A stretch of 64,000 bases of DNA from JBMZCV01 sp049613665 (GTDB taxonomy: Bacteria > Bacteroidota > Bacteroidia > Chitinophagales > UBA2359): NCBI GenBank assembly GCA_049613665.1, contig JBMZCV010000003.1, positions 19,830-83,829 on the forward strand. The letters run 5' to 3'. Numbering within the stretch: position 1 is the first letter of the stretch; every line of letters starts with the position of its first letter. This document shows, in pieces, positions 63,501 to 64,000 of this stretch. The notes beneath the pieces were generated by a model. The model searched no databases, had not been told where the DNA came from, and saw nothing but the letters and a program-made list of their open reading frames with translations. The position numbers and the translations under genes are program-made.

Positions 63501-63578
63501 ATTTTAGACACAGGAATAGATAAAGGTTATTATCCAATCAATAAATCTATTGGCGGCGGTCTAACGCTTACTTTTTAG
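60504..63578 (+). CDS. susC: SusC/RagA-family TonB-linked outer membrane protein
   Basis: A 1024-aa receptor of the SusC type, which takes up oligosaccharides or peptides through the outer membrane with a SusD lipoprotein as lid. A signal peptide covers about 1-24, the carboxypeptidase-like domain about 28-105 (GVSILLGGTLQGTTSDING), the TonB box region N-Q-V-L-V-V-G-Y-G about 108-116, and the plug about 125-235 (VQSALEGQVTGLIV, SPLYIVDGLQVNS, VDVLKDAASSAIYGARAANGVVIVTTK). The barrel follows. Usually susD is directly downstream; here the gene is followed by repeats to the end of the window, so I cannot see one. Confidence 0.94.
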   Translation: MKLNFTQLFLAMLMLLLYSLNGMAQDTITASGSVVDDTDGEALIGVSILLGGTLQGTTSDINGKFSLADIPVGSVLKFSYVGYESKEVIFEGSEFQEIRLAQNLQVLNQVLVVGYGKQEKKVSTGAISRVSAENIEGFKVSDVQSALEGQVTGLIVNESSGQPGASKSLLIRGISTNGDNSPLYIVDGLQVNSIDNISPSDIESVDVLKDAASSAIYGARAANGVVIVTTKKGKKESGGNITYEGFSSVSSPWKLPQMLNADEYVMLTREKFANSNQTSSLEALSFPEVGASNPENTNWMDEIFNPASTTNHRLSATTKNAFLSLEYWNQNGVVGGKKSNYKRYSLRFNSQKEINSFITIGENVLVNRTENQNIDINNAFGTLISDAFSYDPLTAIYNDDKQYGFEQSEWVQKEHINPLSRLFITNNNGHTDQVLGNLYLEIKPLKGLTFKSDVGVDITWKNYRDFTPDYEFHPSFINANNSIAQGYEFKQALQFENYLNYNTSLKEAHNLDFVLGTAYRTTNAEFSDASSSNIPVAVQFQSNWQYVAAGQDTTDLANGWADVDYHLISYFGRARYDFKKKYLFTATVRRDGSSNFGENNRWGIFPSFSAGWVVSKENFFNVKPMSFLKVKASWGRNGNDRIDPLSYAATIENVFTYAFGQDQALETGAALATPPNPNVKWEESEQVDIGLEMEFLEGKWNLEADIYQKNTKDLLMDQIIPGYIGATNNPISNLGEIRNRGVELSLGNRAKFLNLDINTTLTYTHFKNEVINVAGESGYLQGWSWPVRNTPITRMTEGFPVGHFVGYETSGIFQSQEDIYSHINSAGDLLQPEAEPGDIRFVDSNKDGLINSDDITDIGSPWPKHILGLSFNLRYKGFDFSSIFASQIGHQIFRAYERSDITFTNYQDFWLDRWTADNPSELYPRLVSNDRNNNQRPSDFYVEDASFLRLKNLQIGYNLPETFLSKIKVNSLRIYFTANNLFTITKYKGFDPDIGTNDWILDTGIDKGYYPINKSIGGGLTLTF

Positions 63579-63594
63579 GCAAAGTTCCTTAAAT

Positions 63595-63622
63595 CAATAG
63601 TTCGGACATTTATACATTTTTT
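63595..63622. mobile_element. Left half of a family-B element, split by an ISL3-like element
   Basis: CAATAGTTCGGACATTTATA, then CATTTTTT, is the same as the left end of the family-B element at 5461. The ISL3-like element starts immediately after CATTTTTT. Its right half should lie beyond the window. Confidence 0.7.
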
Positions 63623-64000
63623 GGTTCTCTGACAATTTGGGTGTTCATTTTTATAACAAGTAGTAGTTAATATTTCTTTTTTATCGTCAGAAAATCAAAA
63701 AGATTGACCTTTTAAAAATTAGTCTTTTGGTGCAAAAAAAGCGTTAAGCACAGAAACCTGTCTGAGCGTTTAAATGCAAATATTTTGTTTTTTTGAAAAA
63801 AATAATTTAACAAATAAAATTATCAATTAACAACAAGTTTAAGCGAGTTTTTTTGTGACAAAAGGCGTTAAGATTTTTAAACAGTCTTGATTTTTTTTGG
63901 TTCGTTTTTTTTATCAAAAAAAAATGAACAACTAGCCAAAAGGGGCTACACGAAAGATATAATTTCTTCCTTATGTTATCTTTGCACCACCCAAATTGTC
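63623..64000. mobile_element. ISL3-like miniature element, copy 2 (cut by window end)
   Basis: It starts with GGTTCTCTGACAATTTGGGT and ends, at the last base, CACCCAAATTGTC; eight more bases, AGAGAACC, would complete the right end. Expected length is 386 bp. It is inverted relative to copy 1 and carries about 120 bp extra between CTTAACGCTT...TGCAC and the second CTTAACGCC-like segment. The left flank is CATTTTTT, which should be repeated after the end. Confidence 0.85.

Noticed and set aside
1..64000. CRISPR arrays, tRNA and rRNA genes
   Set aside because: No regularly spaced identical repeats with unique spacers, no GTTCGA-type tRNA arms with a matching cloverleaf and no rRNA-like sequence were seen.

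Overview
The window is AT-rich and comes from a Bacteroidota bacterium. The case for this is mixed. Several proteins are typical of type IX secretion (T9SS): PorQ, a gingipain-like C25 protease, two proteins with C-terminal sorting domains and two GldM-like domain proteins. There is also a SusC-type TonB receptor, a second carboxypeptidase-domain TonB receptor, TAnnTTTG-type promoter motifs and very little Shine-Dalgarno sequence. I cannot place it below phylum. I saw no rRNA, tRNA or CRISPR array.

Layout. 0.5-8.2 kb: a secreted protein of unknown function with repeated CxxC segments, a family 2 glycosyltransferase, a methyltransferase coupled to a PreT-like oxidoreductase, and a secreted CotH-kinase/lamin-tail protein. 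8.5-12.1 kb: a GlcG/HbpS protein, then two short minus-strand operons. One holds an AbiV-family protein, a nucleotidyltransferase and a 158-aa partner. The other holds two membrane proteins and a mini-lipoprotein. The two operons carry a similar ~40-bp upstream sequence, and together they are the best candidate for an undescribed defence-type module. 12.2-19.6 kb: a giant C25 protease and a secreted GEVED/Fn3 protein, separated by nested mobile elements. 19.7-31.5 kb: mostly housekeeping and metabolic genes (DEAD-box helicase, GNAT, DinB-like, VOC, aspartyl protease-PDZ, pyruvate dehydrogenase E1 alpha and E2, TPR protein, RibH, PurD), interrupted by an EcoRV-like endonuclease whose methylase partner is broken. 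31.5-38.3 kb: an Rpn-like nuclease with a tandemly duplicated tail, a TonB receptor and a one-protein restriction-modification enzyme. 38.6-50.2 kb: TsaC/YciO, a cysteine-less thioredoxin-SPOR protein, a penicillin acylase relative, two unknown exported proteins, a TlpA-like lipoprotein, GatB and the GldM-like pair. 50.5-63.6 kb: AlaS, an M23 peptidase, a four-Kazal-domain inhibitor, an agmatinase-family enzyme, a methyltransferase, PorQ and SusC.

The most distinctive feature is the intergenic DNA, which is full of small structured repeats. An ISL3-like miniature element has 8-bp target duplications (55928-56192, with a second copy running off the window end). A second miniature family has CAGCTATTCTCG ends and 9-bp target duplications (17789-18011 and 38402-38581). 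A third has different ends but nearly the same core. A two-hairpin element of ~75 nt occurs at seven places, mostly shortly upstream of start codons, and a ~55-65 bp inverted repeat sits just upstream of three genes. Some of these repeats supply the last codons or the stop codon of the gene next to them.

Where the first possible start codon gave an implausible leader, I moved the start to an internal ATG and say so in the entry. Functions rest on motif recognition only; no database search was run.
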